Shown piece after piece: positions 7,686 through 16,446 of a DNA stretch of 44,642 nucleotides (positions are counted from its first letter, which is position 1; each line of letters starts with the position of its first letter). This stretch comes from Anaerolineales bacterium. GTDB taxonomy: Bacteria; Chloroflexota; Anaerolineae; Anaerolineales; Villigracilaceae. The notes below the pieces were generated by a model that had not been told where the DNA came from, searched no databases, and was given only the letters and a program-made list of their open reading frames with translations. The stretch is from assembly GCA_024710905.1 (NCBI GenBank), contig JANJTV010000050.1:1-44642 (forward strand). Direction: 5' to 3'. A program made the translations under genes and the position numbers.

Positions 7686-8789
7686 CTACTGACTTTTTTT
7701 TTCCTGCCCTTCCATGTTTTCCTGCTGTTCGCCTTCCTGCGGGTCGCCTTCACCCGTCTGGCCGGTGAGCTGTTCAATGCGCTCCTGCAGCTGTTCAGCC
7801 GTCACTTCGGCCTGGTAGAACGGGCCACGTTTGATGCGGTGCGGCAGGGCCAGTTCGGCCGCCAGGGCAATATCGTGATCTGTAATGGACGTCCGCCCTT
7901 CGAACGCAGCCTGGGCGCGGGCAGCCTTCAGGATTACCAGGTCGGCGCGGTGGCCGTCCACATTGAGTGAAGAGGTCAGTGCAGCAATCGACAATAAATC
8001 GCGTTTGGAATGGGTAACCTTGCCAACCAGTTTGCGGGCCTTTTCAATTTTCTCGGAAAGTTCCTGCTCGCTATCCAGCCAGGACTGGCGAAATTCGTTC
8101 TGATCGGCTTCAAAACCCAGGTTGCGCTCCATGATGGTCACGCGCTCGCGGGCATCACGGATGCCGGTAATCTCAACTGAAAGGGCAAAGCGGTCCAGCA
8201 ATTGCGGACGCAGGTCGCCTTCCTCGGGGTTCATTGTTCCTACCAGAATAAAACGCGCCGGATGGGAGAACGAAATCCCTTCACGCTCGACAATATTCTG
8301 ACCCATGGCGGCCGAATCCAGCAACAGGTCCACCACGTGATCATCCAGCAGGTTGACTTCATCGATATAAAGCAGGCCGCGGTTGGCATTTGCCAGCACG
8401 CCCGGCTCAAAATGACGCTCCCCTTTTTGGATGGCCTGCTCGATGTCGAGCGTACCCACCACCCGGTCTTCAGTGGCAGAAACGGGCAGGTTCACAAAAG
8501 GCGTGGTCTTGAGTTCCTGGGGCAGGTTGCCATCCCGAGCAGCCCGTTCCCGACACTCCGTGCACCAGGTATTGGGTTGCTCAGGGTCGCAGCCAAAGCG
8601 GCAATCTTTGACAACCTTCACCTTGGGCAACAGGGCCGCCAGGGCGCGCGCCGCAGTGGACTTGGCAGTGCCGCGTTCACCGCGAATCAACACACCGCCA
8701 ATACGCGGATCAACCGCATTCAGGATCAGGGCCCGGCGCATGCGCGCCTGCCCGACAATGGCTGTAAATGGATAAATGTTCGTTGGCAT
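7686..8789 (-). CDS. chlD: ChlI-like AAA+ ATPase; N-terminal half of chlD and probable free small subunit
   Basis: This 367-residue AAA+ protein matches magnesium-chelatase small subunits: Walker A GERGTAKS (37-44), a four-cysteine cluster (C63, C67, C76, C79), Walker B LLYIDEVNLL (D143, E144), sensor VGTMNPEEG and arginine-finger region LLDRFALSVEI. It ends in an acidic tail that reaches an AAA-rich stretch and a stop 4 nt past it. Read normally it is a complete ChlI. With a -1 slip at 7694-7702 it continues into the VWA half and becomes ChlD. GAGGAAATTC precedes ATG 8789. No chlH/cobN or other tetrapyrrole gene is in the window, so magnesium versus cobalt cannot be decided here. Cobalamin synthesis is the likelier role in a non-phototroph. 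Confidence 0.92.
   Translation of the reverse strand: MPTNIYPFTAIVGQARMRRALILNAVDPRIGGVLIRGERGTAKSTAARALAALLPKVKVVKDCRFGCDPEQPNTWCTECRERAARDGNLPQELKTTPFVNLPVSATEDRVVGTLDIEQAIQKGERHFEPGVLANANRGLLYIDEVNLLDDHVVDLLLDSAAMGQNIVEREGISFSHPARFILVGTMNPEEGDLRPQLLDRFALSVEITGIRDARERVTIMERNLGFEADQNEFRQSWLDSEQELSEKIEKARKLVGKVTHSKRDLLSIAALTSSLNVDGHRADLVILKAARAQAAFEGRTSITDHDIALAAELALPHRIKRGPFYQAEVTAEQLQERIEQLTGQTGEGDPQEGEQQENMEGQEKKSQ
7694..7702 (-). other. chlD: A9 slippery run: candidate programmed -1 ribosomal frameshift site in chlD
   Basis: On the minus strand the 0-frame codons read GAA AAA AAA AGT CAG TAG. The -1 frame over the same bases reads AAA AAA AAG TCA GTA and runs into the VWA domain. Upstream, GGAAGGGCAGG provides an internal Shine-Dalgarno-like stimulator about 10 nt away, as in dnaX. 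Downstream, CCGGG (about 15 nt after the run) can pair with CCCGG across a short hairpin. Slippage would give a long ChlD and a short ChlI from one mRNA. Such chlD genes are known from other prokaryotes. Confidence 0.75.
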
Positions 8790-8806
8790 GAATTTCCTCG
8801 ACTTGA

Positions 8807-8812
8807 ATTATA
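8807..8812 (-). promoter_or_regulatory. -10 box for chlD
   Basis: TATAAT on the minus strand lies 17 bp before ATG 8789, giving a leader of about 10 nt that contains GAGGAA. No convincing -35 is seen at 16-18 bp. Confidence 0.4.
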
Positions 8813-8845
8813 AACGCTTTCACTGTCCGCCGCATGGGGTGGCTA

Positions 8846-8874
8846 TTGCTATTTGCAGTAACTACCTTTATAAT
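8846..8874 (+). promoter_or_regulatory. Promoter of rpsA
   Basis: TTGCTA (8846-8851), a 17-bp spacer and a perfect TATAAT (8869-8874) form a strong sigma-70 promoter, back to back with the chlD -10. The start point is near 8881 and the leader about 30 nt. Confidence 0.7.
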
Positions 8875-8909
8875 GCCGCATATCTTTTTGTAATTGGAGT
8901 TAAACCAGC

Positions 8910-10121
8910 ATGATCGATAATAACAAGCACGCGGAAACAAACACAGGGGAGGAGACCCAGGAAGAAGTGTCCATGGAGAGCATGGAAACTTTGATGAATT
9001 CCGCGTCTGCCGATTTGGAATTCCCGTCACAGGGTGAAATTCGCACCGGTGTGATCGCCAGCATCGCCCCCAGCCAGATTCTTGTCAGCGTAGGCGCCAA
9101 GTCCGAAGGCGTAATCATGGGCCGAGAATTGGACCAAATCCCTGCCGAGGAGCGCGAAGCGCTTCAGGTTGGGCAGGAAATCCCTGTTTATGTAATTAAT
9201 CCGGAAGATAGCAGCGGCAACATTGTTCTCTCCTACACCCGCGCCCGCGAAGCCCAGGGCTGGGAAGTGGTTGAAAAACTACAGCAAGAAAATGCCACTT
9301 TCGACGGCAAAGTGGAAGGTTACAACAAGGGCGGCCTGATTGTACTGGTTCATGGCTTGCGTGGTTTTGTACCCGCTTCCCAAATCAGCATGGCCCGCCG
9401 CAATGAAATGCCGGGTGACAGCCCCGACCGCTGGGCCCAGCAAATTGGCGAACAGATTACCGTCCGGATCATTGAAGTGGACCGCGCCCGCCGCCGCCTG
9501 ATTCTCTCCGAACGGGCTGCCAACACTGAATCGCGCCAGTCGCTCAAGGAACGCGTCATTGACGACCTCGAAGAAGGCAAGACCTACACAGGCCGCGTCA
9601 CCAGCCTGGCTGAGTTTGGCGCATTTGTCAACATCAACGGCGCCGACGGTCTGGTGCACCTTTCTGAAATCTCCTGGGAGCGTGTTTCGCACCCCAGCGA
9701 AGTTTTGCAGGTTGGCCAGGAAGTCAAAGTCAAGGTTATCAGTGTCGATCGCGAAAAGCGCCGCATTGGCCTGTCCATTCGTGCCCTGCAGAACGACCCC
9801 TGGCAGGACAAGGTGGAAGTCTTCAAGGTCGGGCAGCTCGTCGAAGGCACCATTACCCGCCTGGCCAAGTTCGGGGCATTTGCCCGCCTGGAAGGTGATG
9901 TGGAAGGTTTGATTCACATCTCTGAGCTGAGCGAGAACCGCATCAACCACCCCAAGGAAGCTGTCAAAGAAGGCGACACGCTCACCCTGCGGGTCATCCG
10001 CATCGACTCGGAACAGCGCCGCATCGGGCTGAGCCTGCGAAAGGTAGACTCCGGCGCTTTCGCAGACATGGATATGAAAGCCCTGGCCGCGGAAATGAAC
10101 CAGGAAGAAGACGAAGAATAA
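8910..10121 (+). CDS. rpsA: 30S ribosomal protein S1
   Basis: This 403-residue protein has an acidic N-terminal tail and four S1 (OB-fold) RNA-binding repeats at about 40-110, 128-200, 218-288 and 303-375. Repeats 3 and 4 are the most canonical ([30 protein letters not shown], each followed by G.I/VHISEL and an [10 protein letters not shown] end). Four repeats is the usual number in Gram-positive-like and Chloroflexota S1, against six in Proteobacteria. It binds mRNA near the ribosome platform and helps initiation, which matters in a genome with several apparently leaderless genes. It ends in an acidic NQEEDEE tail. GGAG lies about 11 nt before the ATG. It is monocistronic: own promoter, own terminator. 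Confidence 0.95.
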   Translation: MIDNNKHAETNTGEETQEEVSMESMETLMNSASADLEFPSQGEIRTGVIASIAPSQILVSVGAKSEGVIMGRELDQIPAEEREALQVGQEIPVYVINPEDSSGNIVLSYTRAREAQGWEVVEKLQQENATFDGKVEGYNKGGLIVLVHGLRGFVPASQISMARRNEMPGDSPDRWAQQIGEQITVRIIEVDRARRRLILSERAANTESRQSLKERVIDDLEEGKTYTGRVTSLAEFGAFVNINGADGLVHLSEISWERVSHPSEVLQVGQEVKVKVISVDREKRRIGLSIRALQNDPWQDKVEVFKVGQLVEGTITRLAKFGAFARLEGDVEGLIHISELSENRINHPKEAVKEGDTLTLRVIRIDSEQRRIGLSLRKVDSGAFADMDMKALAAEMNQEEDEE

Positions 10122-10127
10122 CCAGCG

Positions 10128-10151
10128 AGAGCGCACCAGCAGGTGCGCTCT
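10128..10151 (+). terminator. Intrinsic terminator of rpsA
   Basis: AGAGCGCACC (10128-10137) pairs perfectly with GGTGCGCTCT (10142-10151) around AGCA, followed by TTCTTTTA. The U tract runs straight into the -10 box of the next gene. Confidence 0.92.
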
Positions 10152-10157
10152 TTCTTT

Positions 10158-10163
10158 TATAAT
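10158..10163 (+). promoter_or_regulatory. -10 box of the dipeptidase, leaderless spacing
   Basis: TATAAT ends 6 nt before ATG 10170, so transcription would begin at or next to the A of the start codon. There is no Shine-Dalgarno and no clear -35. Confidence 0.5.
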
Positions 10164-10169
10164 ACCTTC

Positions 10170-11264
10170 ATGAAACTGATTATCGACTCTCACCAGGATA
10201 TGGCCTGGAATATGTTGACCTTTAGGCGAGATTACACCCGCCCGGCGCATGAAACCCGCCAGGATGAAAATGGCGGCACAGCCGTGCAACAAAATGGCGA
10301 TACACTGCTGGGATTTCCGGAATACCAAAAAGGGCATGTGGCTGTCATCTTCAGCACGTTGTATGTTGCCCCGGCCCGCCAGAAAATTGGCGAATGGGAC
10401 AGCGAATCCTATGAAACCTTCGATGAAGCCCACCGCCTGTATAAAAACCAGGTGGATGCCTATCATCGGCTGGCCGATCGCCATACAGACAAGTTCAGGC
10501 TGATTTTTAACAAAAAAGAATTGGATGCGATCTGGCAGACCTGGCAAACAGCCAGCCCGCAAAACAAGCCGCCCGTGGGGTTATGCATCCTGATGGAAGG
10601 CGCAGAAGGGGTGCGAACCCCGGATGAGTTACAGGAATGGTGGGAATTGGGGGTGCGGACCATTGGCCCGGCCTGGATCGGGACCCGTTTTTGCGGCGGC
10701 ACTGGCGAACCCGGCCCGTTGACCAAAGACGGCTACGAACTGCTGGATGCCATGCAGGAAATTGGTTTTACACTGGATATCAGCCACATGGATTACCAGG
10801 CCGCGCACCAGGCCCTTGACCGTTATGAAGGCTCCATCATTGCCAGCCATGCCAACCCAATCGGTATGCTGGCAGGCTCACAAAGCAACCGCCACCTGAA
10901 AGATGATGTCATCCTCAAACTGGTGGAACGCGGCGGGGTGATGGGCATTGTGCCTGCAAACTCCTTTTTAAAGTATGGCTGGAGCAAGGCCAATAAATCA
11001 AAAAAGGATGAAGTGAGCCTTTCAGTGGTCGCCGACCACATGGACTATGTCTGCCAGTTAGCTGGGAACGCCCGCCATGTAGCGATTGGTTCTGATTTCG
11101 ACGGGGGGTTTGGTTTGCAGCATGTCCCGGCAGAAATTGATACAATTGCTGACCTGCAAAAACTCGACCCAATCTTGCAGGAGCGGGGGTACACCCCTGA
11201 AGATATTGAGGGTGTTTTTTCCAAGAACTGGTTGAATCACCTGCAAAAGGCCCTGCCATCATGA
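10170..11264 (+). CDS. Membrane-dipeptidase-like enzyme, peptidase family M19
   Basis: This 364-residue protein has the M19 (renal dipeptidase) binuclear zinc site: DSHQD (H8, D10), LMEGAEG (E143), DISHMD (H206), ASHANP (H227) and the catalytic Asp in AIGSDFDGG (D309). M19 enzymes cleave dipeptides, including ones with a C-terminal D-residue, and some are really N-acyl-D-amino-acid deacylases. No signal peptide is seen, so it is cytoplasmic. ATG 10170 is chosen rather than an in-frame GTG at 10143, because the GTG lies inside the rpsA terminator. The stop overlaps the next ATG as ATGA, so translation of the membrane protein is coupled. Confidence 0.92.
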   Translation: MKLIIDSHQDMAWNMLTFRRDYTRPAHETRQDENGGTAVQQNGDTLLGFPEYQKGHVAVIFSTLYVAPARQKIGEWDSESYETFDEAHRLYKNQVDAYHRLADRHTDKFRLIFNKKELDAIWQTWQTASPQNKPPVGLCILMEGAEGVRTPDELQEWWELGVRTIGPAWIGTRFCGGTGEPGPLTKDGYELLDAMQEIGFTLDISHMDYQAAHQALDRYEGSIIASHANPIGMLAGSQSNRHLKDDVILKLVERGGVMGIVPANSFLKYGWSKANKSKKDEVSLSVVADHMDYVCQLAGNARHVAIGSDFDGGFGLQHVPAEIDTIADLQKLDPILQERGYTPEDIEGVFSKNWLNHLQKALPS

Positions 11265-11743
11265 GCGAACAAACCTCCCTGCCCCATATCCACTCAGCAT
11301 CCCAACTCCCCAGCCTCGAGCGGATTCACCTTGCCATTGTAATGGCCCTGCTTGGCTTCGTGACCCTGACCATTGGCAGCAAGCCCGAATGGCTGGGGGT
11401 CGATCGCAGCCCGGTGGTCGGGTTTGTGCAAATTTCCGTTTTTATTATCGGAATTGGCATCCTGTGCCTGGGCGGGTATATCGGGTTGAATCACCTGTGG
11501 GGGCGGCAGGAAAAAACAATCCTGGCAGATTTTGGCCTGCGCATTATTGCCACAGGTTATGTCATTGTCGTCTTTACAGGCATGGCCGACATTTTTGGCC
11601 TGGGTACTCACAGCCTGCCTACCGTGCCTTTTTTCGGCCCCTGGCAGGCAGTCGGGGTACAAATTGGGCAGGTTATCATTGTGATCGGCTTCCTGATGTT
11701 GATACCTTACCAATTGTTTGAAACCCGCGGCAAAGCGAAATGA
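11261..11743 (+). CDS. Small integral membrane protein, function unknown
   Basis: This 160-residue protein has a polar N-terminus and four hydrophobic segments (about 22-40, 54-76, 90-110 and 128-150). The connecting loops are short and carry a WGRQEKT stretch after segment 2. No family motif is recognised. It overlaps the dipeptidase by 4 nt (ATGA), so the two are translationally coupled and it may help place or regulate the dipeptidase. That role is inference from position only. Confidence 0.75.
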   Translation: MSEQTSLPHIHSASQLPSLERIHLAIVMALLGFVTLTIGSKPEWLGVDRSPVVGFVQISVFIIGIGILCLGGYIGLNHLWGRQEKTILADFGLRIIATGYVIVVFTGMADIFGLGTHSLPTVPFFGPWQAVGVQIGQVIIVIGFLMLIPYQLFETRGKAK

Positions 11744-11826
11744 CTGTAAAATGGCCCCTGCCAAAAGGGTCTATTTTTATTCCCGGAGATGGGGAATGCA
11801 GATAACGGAAACAGGCGGTCGGGGGG

Positions 11827-14655
11827 TCAGTTCCCTGACTCTGCGTCGGGCGACCCCGAGCCGCCCAGGGTAAAGTAGAAGGTGGCGCCCTGATCAATCG
11901 CCGCTTCCGCCCAGATATGCCCACCATGGCGATGGATAATGCGCTGGACAGTTGCCAACCCGATACCTGTCCCATCAAACTCATGCACGGAATGCAAACG
12001 CTGGAAAGCGCCGAAAAGTTTCCCGGCGTATTCCATATTAAAACCCACGCCGTTGTCTGAAACAAAGTAGACTTTCTGGTCATCGATGATGCGCATGCCA
12101 AACTCGATGCGCGGTTCAGGATGGCGGGCTGTGAACTTCCAGGCATTGCCCAGCAGGTTTTCAAGCACAATTCGCAGCAGCCGGGCGTCACCATAGGCAA
12201 TGATATTGGGGGCAATTTTCCATTGCGTTGGGCGCTCGGGGGCAGTGCTGGTGATGTCGTCCCGAATATTTTTTGCCAATTGGCTCAGGTTGATTTTTTC
12301 CTTATAAATCTCTGTACGTGCAGTTCGGGAGAGGCCGAGCAGGGCGTCTACCAATTGGCTCATGTTCTGGTTTGCGCCGCGCAGGCGGTCGATCAGGGCG
12401 CGGGCCTGGTCGTTCAACTGGCTGGCATGGTCTTCGAGCAGGATGCGCGAGAAGCCATCGATGGCCCGCAAGGGCGCGCGCAGGTCATGTGAGACGGAGT
12501 AGGCAAACGCTTCCAGTTCCTGGTTGGCAACTTGCAGCTGGGAGGTTCGTTCGGCCACCCGTTGCTCGAGCTCCAGGTTAAATTTGCGCAGCTGGGCTTC
12601 GCTATATTGCAGGGCAAATTCGGCGCGCTTCCACTCGGTAATATCATGAATAATGCCGATGTGAGTACTGGGTGGTTCACCGGGTTGCCATAGCGGGGAG
12701 ACAATCAACAGGGCCCAGACGATCGAGCCATCTTTGCGGATGTAGCGTTTTTCAATGCTGAACTCGCGGATTTCGCCAGCTTTCAACTGCTCCATCAATT
12801 TCAGGTCTTTCTCAAGATCTTCAGGGTATGTCAGGGTTTGGAAGTCGATGGTTTGCAGCTCATCATGAGAGTAGCCCACCAGGTCACAGTATTTCTGGTT
12901 GATTTGCAAAAAGCGCCCGGTCAGCGAATCCATATGGGCAACACCCACCCCAGCTTTATCAATCAGGATTCGCAGGCGCTGTTCACTGCTGCGAAGCTCC
13001 TGCTCGGTGGCTTTCAATTTGCTAATGTCAATGACCGTACCGAGAATGACATTTTTCTCCCCGCCATATTCTTCCAGCAAGACCGCCGAAAAATTCGTCC
13101 AAATCGGCTCGCCGTTGGCTTTTCGTTCGTACAGTTCATAATTGCGGATGTAGCCTTTTTCCATCAATTGCGACTTGATTTGTTCACGCTCTCCAGGGTT
13201 TTCATACAAACTCAAGGCCGAGACGTGCAAAAAATCCTCCCGGCTGGCATACCCGAACATTTCCACCGTTGCCGAATTGACTTCTAGCATCCGGCCATCC
13301 ATTGTCGAGATGAAAATGGCCGTATTAATGGTTTCCACTAGGCGGCGATATTTTTCCTCGCTCTGGCGTAACTGCTCTGTGATGGTGTGGCGGTCGGTGA
13401 TATCAGTGGCAATGTAAATGGCCGTATCGGAATGCCCTTCCAACAAAACAGGCATCACGCGCACACTGTAGACATGCATGGCGCCATGAGGTCCCGGCCC
13501 CATCGATTCGTATTCCTGGCGTACGCCGGTTTCAAAGGATTTCTCAAGGGCAGTGAAAAGCATCTCATGCTGGTCTTCGGGCGTCCACTGCCGGATATTG
13601 GTGCCGAGAATCTCTTCCCTGGTCAGACCAGGCACAGGGCGATTAATAAACAGGATTTTTCCCTGCCGATCGACCTGCATAATGGCGTCCGGCGCATTCT
13701 CGGTCACCACCCGCAGGCGTTCATCCCGTTCGCGCAAGCTGGCCAGGCTGGCTTCCAATTCCGCAGTGCGTGCCCCAATCCGTTGCTGCAATACCTGATT
13801 AAAAAACAACAAACTGCCAAAAATAAGGACTGCGGTAATACTGATGCCAATTAAATACGGCCGGACCGAGTCAAGAGGGGTTGGCAGTGCGCTGCCAAAC
13901 CAGCGCTGCCGAATTTGCTGGGACTCCTGTTCAGTAATTAGAACAAACCCCTCGTTGACCAGCGCCAGCAGTGCTTCATCCTCCCGGCGAACAGCCCGGT
14001 GGAATTGGCCGCCATATAACGGCTGCGAGAAGTTAAATTCCATCTGCAGGTCGTACCGGTTGAGGTAATACAACCCGGGCGGCAGATCAATGACAAAGAC
14101 GTTAAGTTCATTGCGGCCAGCCGCCTGAATAATCTGCTCATAACTTTCGTAATAAACCAGGTTGGTGACCCCGCGATCCAGCAGGTACTCAATATTGGCA
14201 TCGCCGGCCTTTACCCCCACCCTGAAACCTTTCAGGTCATCGGCACTGGCCAGACCTGAAATATTATTTCTGAAAAAGATGCCTACATCAATATCTGCAT
14301 AGGGGTCTGTAAAACTGAGCGCTTTTGCGCGTTCCTCAGTATAGAAAATGGTATCAATCACATCATATTCCCCTGCCAGCATGCCAGAAAGCGCCTGCCC
14401 CCAGGGCATGGGAATCAAATTGACCCGGACACCTGTCTTTTCTTCCCAAAGACGCCACTCATCCACCAGGATACCCTGCAGTCGTCCTTGCTCATTTTTG
14501 AACGAATACGGTGGGTAATTATCATCCAGCACAACCGTGATGGACTGCACATCCGGCTTCGGCGCACCAGCCCACAAGGGAACACAACCTGCCAGCAGGC
14601 CCGCTGCCACAAACATCAACAGGTACATTATTGCCTTCAACCCTGCGAAGCGCAT
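11827..14655 (-). CDS. Hybrid sensor histidine kinase: solute-binding domain, TM, three PAS, HisKA, HATPase
   Basis: With ATG 14655 the protein is 942 residues. A hydrophobic N-terminus ending in a lipobox-like LLAGC (C24) precedes an extracellular family-3 solute-binding domain (about 40-255; DDNYPPYSF, IDTIFYTEERA). One membrane helix (about 266-287), a coiled coil and three PAS domains (about 315-425, 435-550 and 560-680) follow. Next come the HisKA box YSVSHDLRAPL (H723) and an HATPase domain with N837, DNGVGF and GTGIGLATV. It probably senses an amino-acid-like ligand. No receiver or response regulator is adjacent. GGAG sits 6 nt before 14655. ATG 14745 or TTG 14781 are in frame but add a second helix and overlap the divergent gene's promoter or coding start. 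Confidence 0.9.
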   Translation of the reverse strand: MRFAGLKAIMYLLMFVAAGLLAGCVPLWAGAPKPDVQSITVVLDDNYPPYSFKNEQGRLQGILVDEWRLWEEKTGVRVNLIPMPWGQALSGMLAGEYDVIDTIFYTEERAKALSFTDPYADIDVGIFFRNNISGLASADDLKGFRVGVKAGDANIEYLLDRGVTNLVYYESYEQIIQAAGRNELNVFVIDLPPGLYYLNRYDLQMEFNFSQPLYGGQFHRAVRREDEALLALVNEGFVLITEQESQQIRQRWFGSALPTPLDSVRPYLIGISITAVLIFGSLLFFNQVLQQRIGARTAELEASLASLRERDERLRVVTENAPDAIMQVDRQGKILFINRPVPGLTREEILGTNIRQWTPEDQHEMLFTALEKSFETGVRQEYESMGPGPHGAMHVYSVRVMPVLLEGHSDTAIYIATDITDRHTITEQLRQSEEKYRRLVETINTAIFISTMDGRMLEVNSATVEMFGYASREDFLHVSALSLYENPGEREQIKSQLMEKGYIRNYELYERKANGEPIWTNFSAVLLEEYGGEKNVILGTVIDISKLKATEQELRSSEQRLRILIDKAGVGVAHMDSLTGRFLQINQKYCDLVGYSHDELQTIDFQTLTYPEDLEKDLKLMEQLKAGEIREFSIEKRYIRKDGSIVWALLIVSPLWQPGEPPSTHIGIIHDITEWKRAEFALQYSEAQLRKFNLELEQRVAERTSQLQVANQELEAFAYSVSHDLRAPLRAIDGFSRILLEDHASQLNDQARALIDRLRGANQNMSQLVDALLGLSRTARTEIYKEKINLSQLAKNIRDDITSTAPERPTQWKIAPNIIAYGDARLLRIVLENLLGNAWKFTARHPEPRIEFGMRIIDDQKVYFVSDNGVGFNMEYAGKLFGAFQRLHSVHEFDGTGIGLATVQRIIHRHGGHIWAEAAIDQGATFYFTLGGSGSPDAESGN

Positions 14656-14744
14656 CGCCATCTCCAGCCGTACACCGGTCAACAATAAAAACGATAAAAA
14701 TATTGTAACCCCGAATAAGGCAGTTTCAACCACCCATTCCGGCA

Positions 14745-14750
14745 TACAAT
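14745..14750 (+). promoter_or_regulatory. -10 box of the 2-hydroxyacid dehydrogenase, leaderless spacing
   Basis: TACAAT ends 6 nt before ATG 14757. No Shine-Dalgarno lies between, and the -35 region is weak. It fits the recurrent leaderless arrangement in this window. Confidence 0.4.
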
Positions 14751-14756
14751 ATCCGC

Positions 14757-15668
14757 ATGAAACCAATCCTGCTCCTCTCAAAGCATGCAGTCACCTACCG
14801 GAACCTGTTTGAAAAGGCAGGCCTGATGATTGTTGAACCGCCCGACCTGCCCGCCGATACCGAAATTGTCTTTGGGGAACCTGGCCTGATTCGCGCCGCC
14901 CTGCCACACCTGCCCAACCTGCGCTGGGCGCAAAGCACCTGGGCAGGCGTCGAGTCGCTGCTCGACCCCTCCCTGCCGCGTGGCTACACCCTGACCAATG
15001 CGCGTGGCGTATTCGGCAGCCTGATGAGTGAATATGTTTTTGGTTACTTGCTGGCGCACGAACGGAAACTCCTCACTCGCTGGCAGGCCCAGCAAACCAG
15101 AACCTGGGATGCCTCCCTGACCGGCACACTGAAAGGAAAAACCATCGGCCTGCTTGGTGTAGGCTCAATCGGCTGCGCACTGGCCAAAACCGCCCGCTTC
15201 TTTGGCCTGACTGTGCGCGGTTACACCCGCCAGAGCCGGGGCTGCCCGTATGTCAATGACTACTTCCATGAACCCGACCTGCCAGCCTTTGCCAGCAGCC
15301 TGGATTATCTGGTCAACGTCCTGCCTGGCACTTCGCGCACCCGGCACATCGTCAATGCCAAATTGATACACCACCTGCCGCCCGGTGCTCTTTTTATCAA
15401 CGTGGGCCGCGGCAGCGCCGTCAACGAAACCGACCTGTTGCACGCGCTCGAAAATGGCCTGATCGCCGGGGCTGTGCTGGATGTCACCGAACAGGAACCC
15501 CTGCCGGAAAATCACCCCTTCTGGCAGGCCAAAAACTTGCTGCTCACCTTTCACACCTCCGCGCCGAGCTTTCCCGAGCAAATCAGCGCCATGTTCCTGC
15601 AAAACTACCAGCGCTACCTGGCAGGCCAGCCCCTGGAAAATATTGTTGATTTTGAAGCAGGATATTAA
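14757..15668 (+). CDS. D-2-hydroxyacid dehydrogenase (NAD(P)-dependent, GhrA-like)
   Basis: This 303-residue protein is a D-isomer-specific 2-hydroxyacid dehydrogenase with a Rossmann motif GVGSIG (G134, G136, G139). The catalytic triad is R218 (NVGRGSAVNE), E245 (DVTEQEPLP) and H266 (FHTSAP). The substrate-domain signature STWAGVE (60-66) and the Ser/Ala after the catalytic His resemble glyoxylate/hydroxypyruvate reductase A relatives. It would reduce a 2-oxo acid such as glyoxylate or hydroxypyruvate. It is monocistronic and divergent from the sensor kinase, facing the MOSC gene across a hairpin. Confidence 0.92.
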   Translation: MKPILLLSKHAVTYRNLFEKAGLMIVEPPDLPADTEIVFGEPGLIRAALPHLPNLRWAQSTWAGVESLLDPSLPRGYTLTNARGVFGSLMSEYVFGYLLAHERKLLTRWQAQQTRTWDASLTGTLKGKTIGLLGVGSIGCALAKTARFFGLTVRGYTRQSRGCPYVNDYFHEPDLPAFASSLDYLVNVLPGTSRTRHIVNAKLIHHLPPGALFINVGRGSAVNETDLLHALENGLIAGAVLDVTEQEPLPENHPFWQAKNLLLTFHTSAPSFPEQISAMFLQNYQRYLAGQPLENIVDFEAGY

Positions 15669-15675
15669 AAGAAAA

Positions 15676-15700
15676 CTTCCGGGGCAAGCTACCCCGGAAG
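15676..15700 (-). terminator. Intrinsic terminator of the MOSC gene
   Basis: CTTCCGGGG (15676-15684) and CCCCGGAAG (15692-15700) form a perfect 9-bp stem. On the minus strand the tail is TTTTCTTTT. It lies between convergent genes and may also stop the dehydrogenase transcript, but the plus-strand side lacks a T run. Confidence 0.85.
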
Positions 15701-15722
15701 CTGATCCCGTTAAACCAACAAC

Positions 15723-16382
15723 TCATGCCGCCGCAGGCGGTTCCGTCAGGGCGGCCAGTTGCTCGAGTTTTTTCCTGCGTGCCCGTTCAGCCACCGGCGC
15801 TGCGAGGATGCGCCGAATGGTCTCTACGGTCCTGCCCGCATCATAATGATCGCGCATCACTTCCAACACCGAGACGGTTGTACCAGTATATTCTTCCAAC
15901 CGTACATCATGCCCGGCCCGGAGTACGCCTTCTTTCAAGACCCGGCAGTACACGCCCGGCTTTTCCGCAAAGCGGAACTGCTTGGCAAACGGCGGAATCT
16001 CCATCCGCCCCGCCAGCGTACCGCATGGAATACGCGGCGCCGTGACTTGTAAAGAAACCTCGCCAATATGCAGGATGTCACCAATGTTCAGTTTCGCGCT
16101 TTCCAGCTCAGAGATGGTCAGGTTGTCGCCAAACATGCCGGGGAACGTCGGCCGGCCCAGTTCGGCGCGCCACCAGTCATACTCCGGCTGGAAGTAAAGA
16201 TACACGGCCTGGTCTGGCCCGCCGTGGTTTTTGCTGTCGCCGATAAAGTCGCCCTCCAGCCCCAGGCGGTGAACTTTCACCGGCCCAGCCACCGGGTTCT
16301 TAAAAATACCCGTCTGTTCGGTCTTTTCGGCCCGCACCAGGGCTTGTTCCTGCCCAATATTTACACTGAGTAAGGTTGTCAT
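15723..16382 (-). CDS. MOSC domain protein, YiiM-like
   Basis: This 219-residue protein has an N-terminal MOSC beta-barrel and the short C-terminal 3-alpha-helix domain (about 160-215) typical of YiiM. It carries the conserved GDFIGDSKNHGGPDQAVY block and the putative molybdenum-cofactor cysteine in RIPCGTLAG. MOSC proteins bind molybdenum cofactor or transfer sulfur. YiiM reduces N-hydroxylated substrates such as 6-hydroxylaminopurine, so detoxification of hydroxylated bases is plausible. An AGGAG lies 7 nt before the ATG, and a TATAAT on the minus strand (near 16402) provides its promoter. No molybdopterin genes are nearby. Confidence 0.9.
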   Translation of the reverse strand: MTTLLSVNIGQEQALVRAEKTEQTGIFKNPVAGPVKVHRLGLEGDFIGDSKNHGGPDQAVYLYFQPEYDWWRAELGRPTFPGMFGDNLTISELESAKLNIGDILHIGEVSLQVTAPRIPCGTLAGRMEIPPFAKQFRFAEKPGVYCRVLKEGVLRAGHDVRLEEYTGTTVSVLEVMRDHYDAGRTVETIRRILAAPVAERARRKKLEQLAALTEPPAAA

Positions 16383-16417
16383 CGGTTGCTCCTGTCGGCG
16401 GGATTATAGCAAGAAAA

Positions 16418-16439
16418 AGCCAGCCGATTGGGGCTGGCT
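16418..16439 (-). terminator. Intrinsic terminator of the secreted metalloprotease gene
   Basis: AGCCAGCC (16418-16425) pairs with GGCTGGCT (16432-16439). On the minus strand it is followed by TTTTTCTT. It lies immediately before the MOSC promoter. Confidence 0.88.
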
Positions 16440-16446
16440 CTGGAAA

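Noticed and set aside
11779-11797. ATTCCC/GGGAAT hairpin between the membrane protein and the sensor kinase
   Set aside because: Short stem with no T tract on the 3' side of either strand, so not called a terminator.
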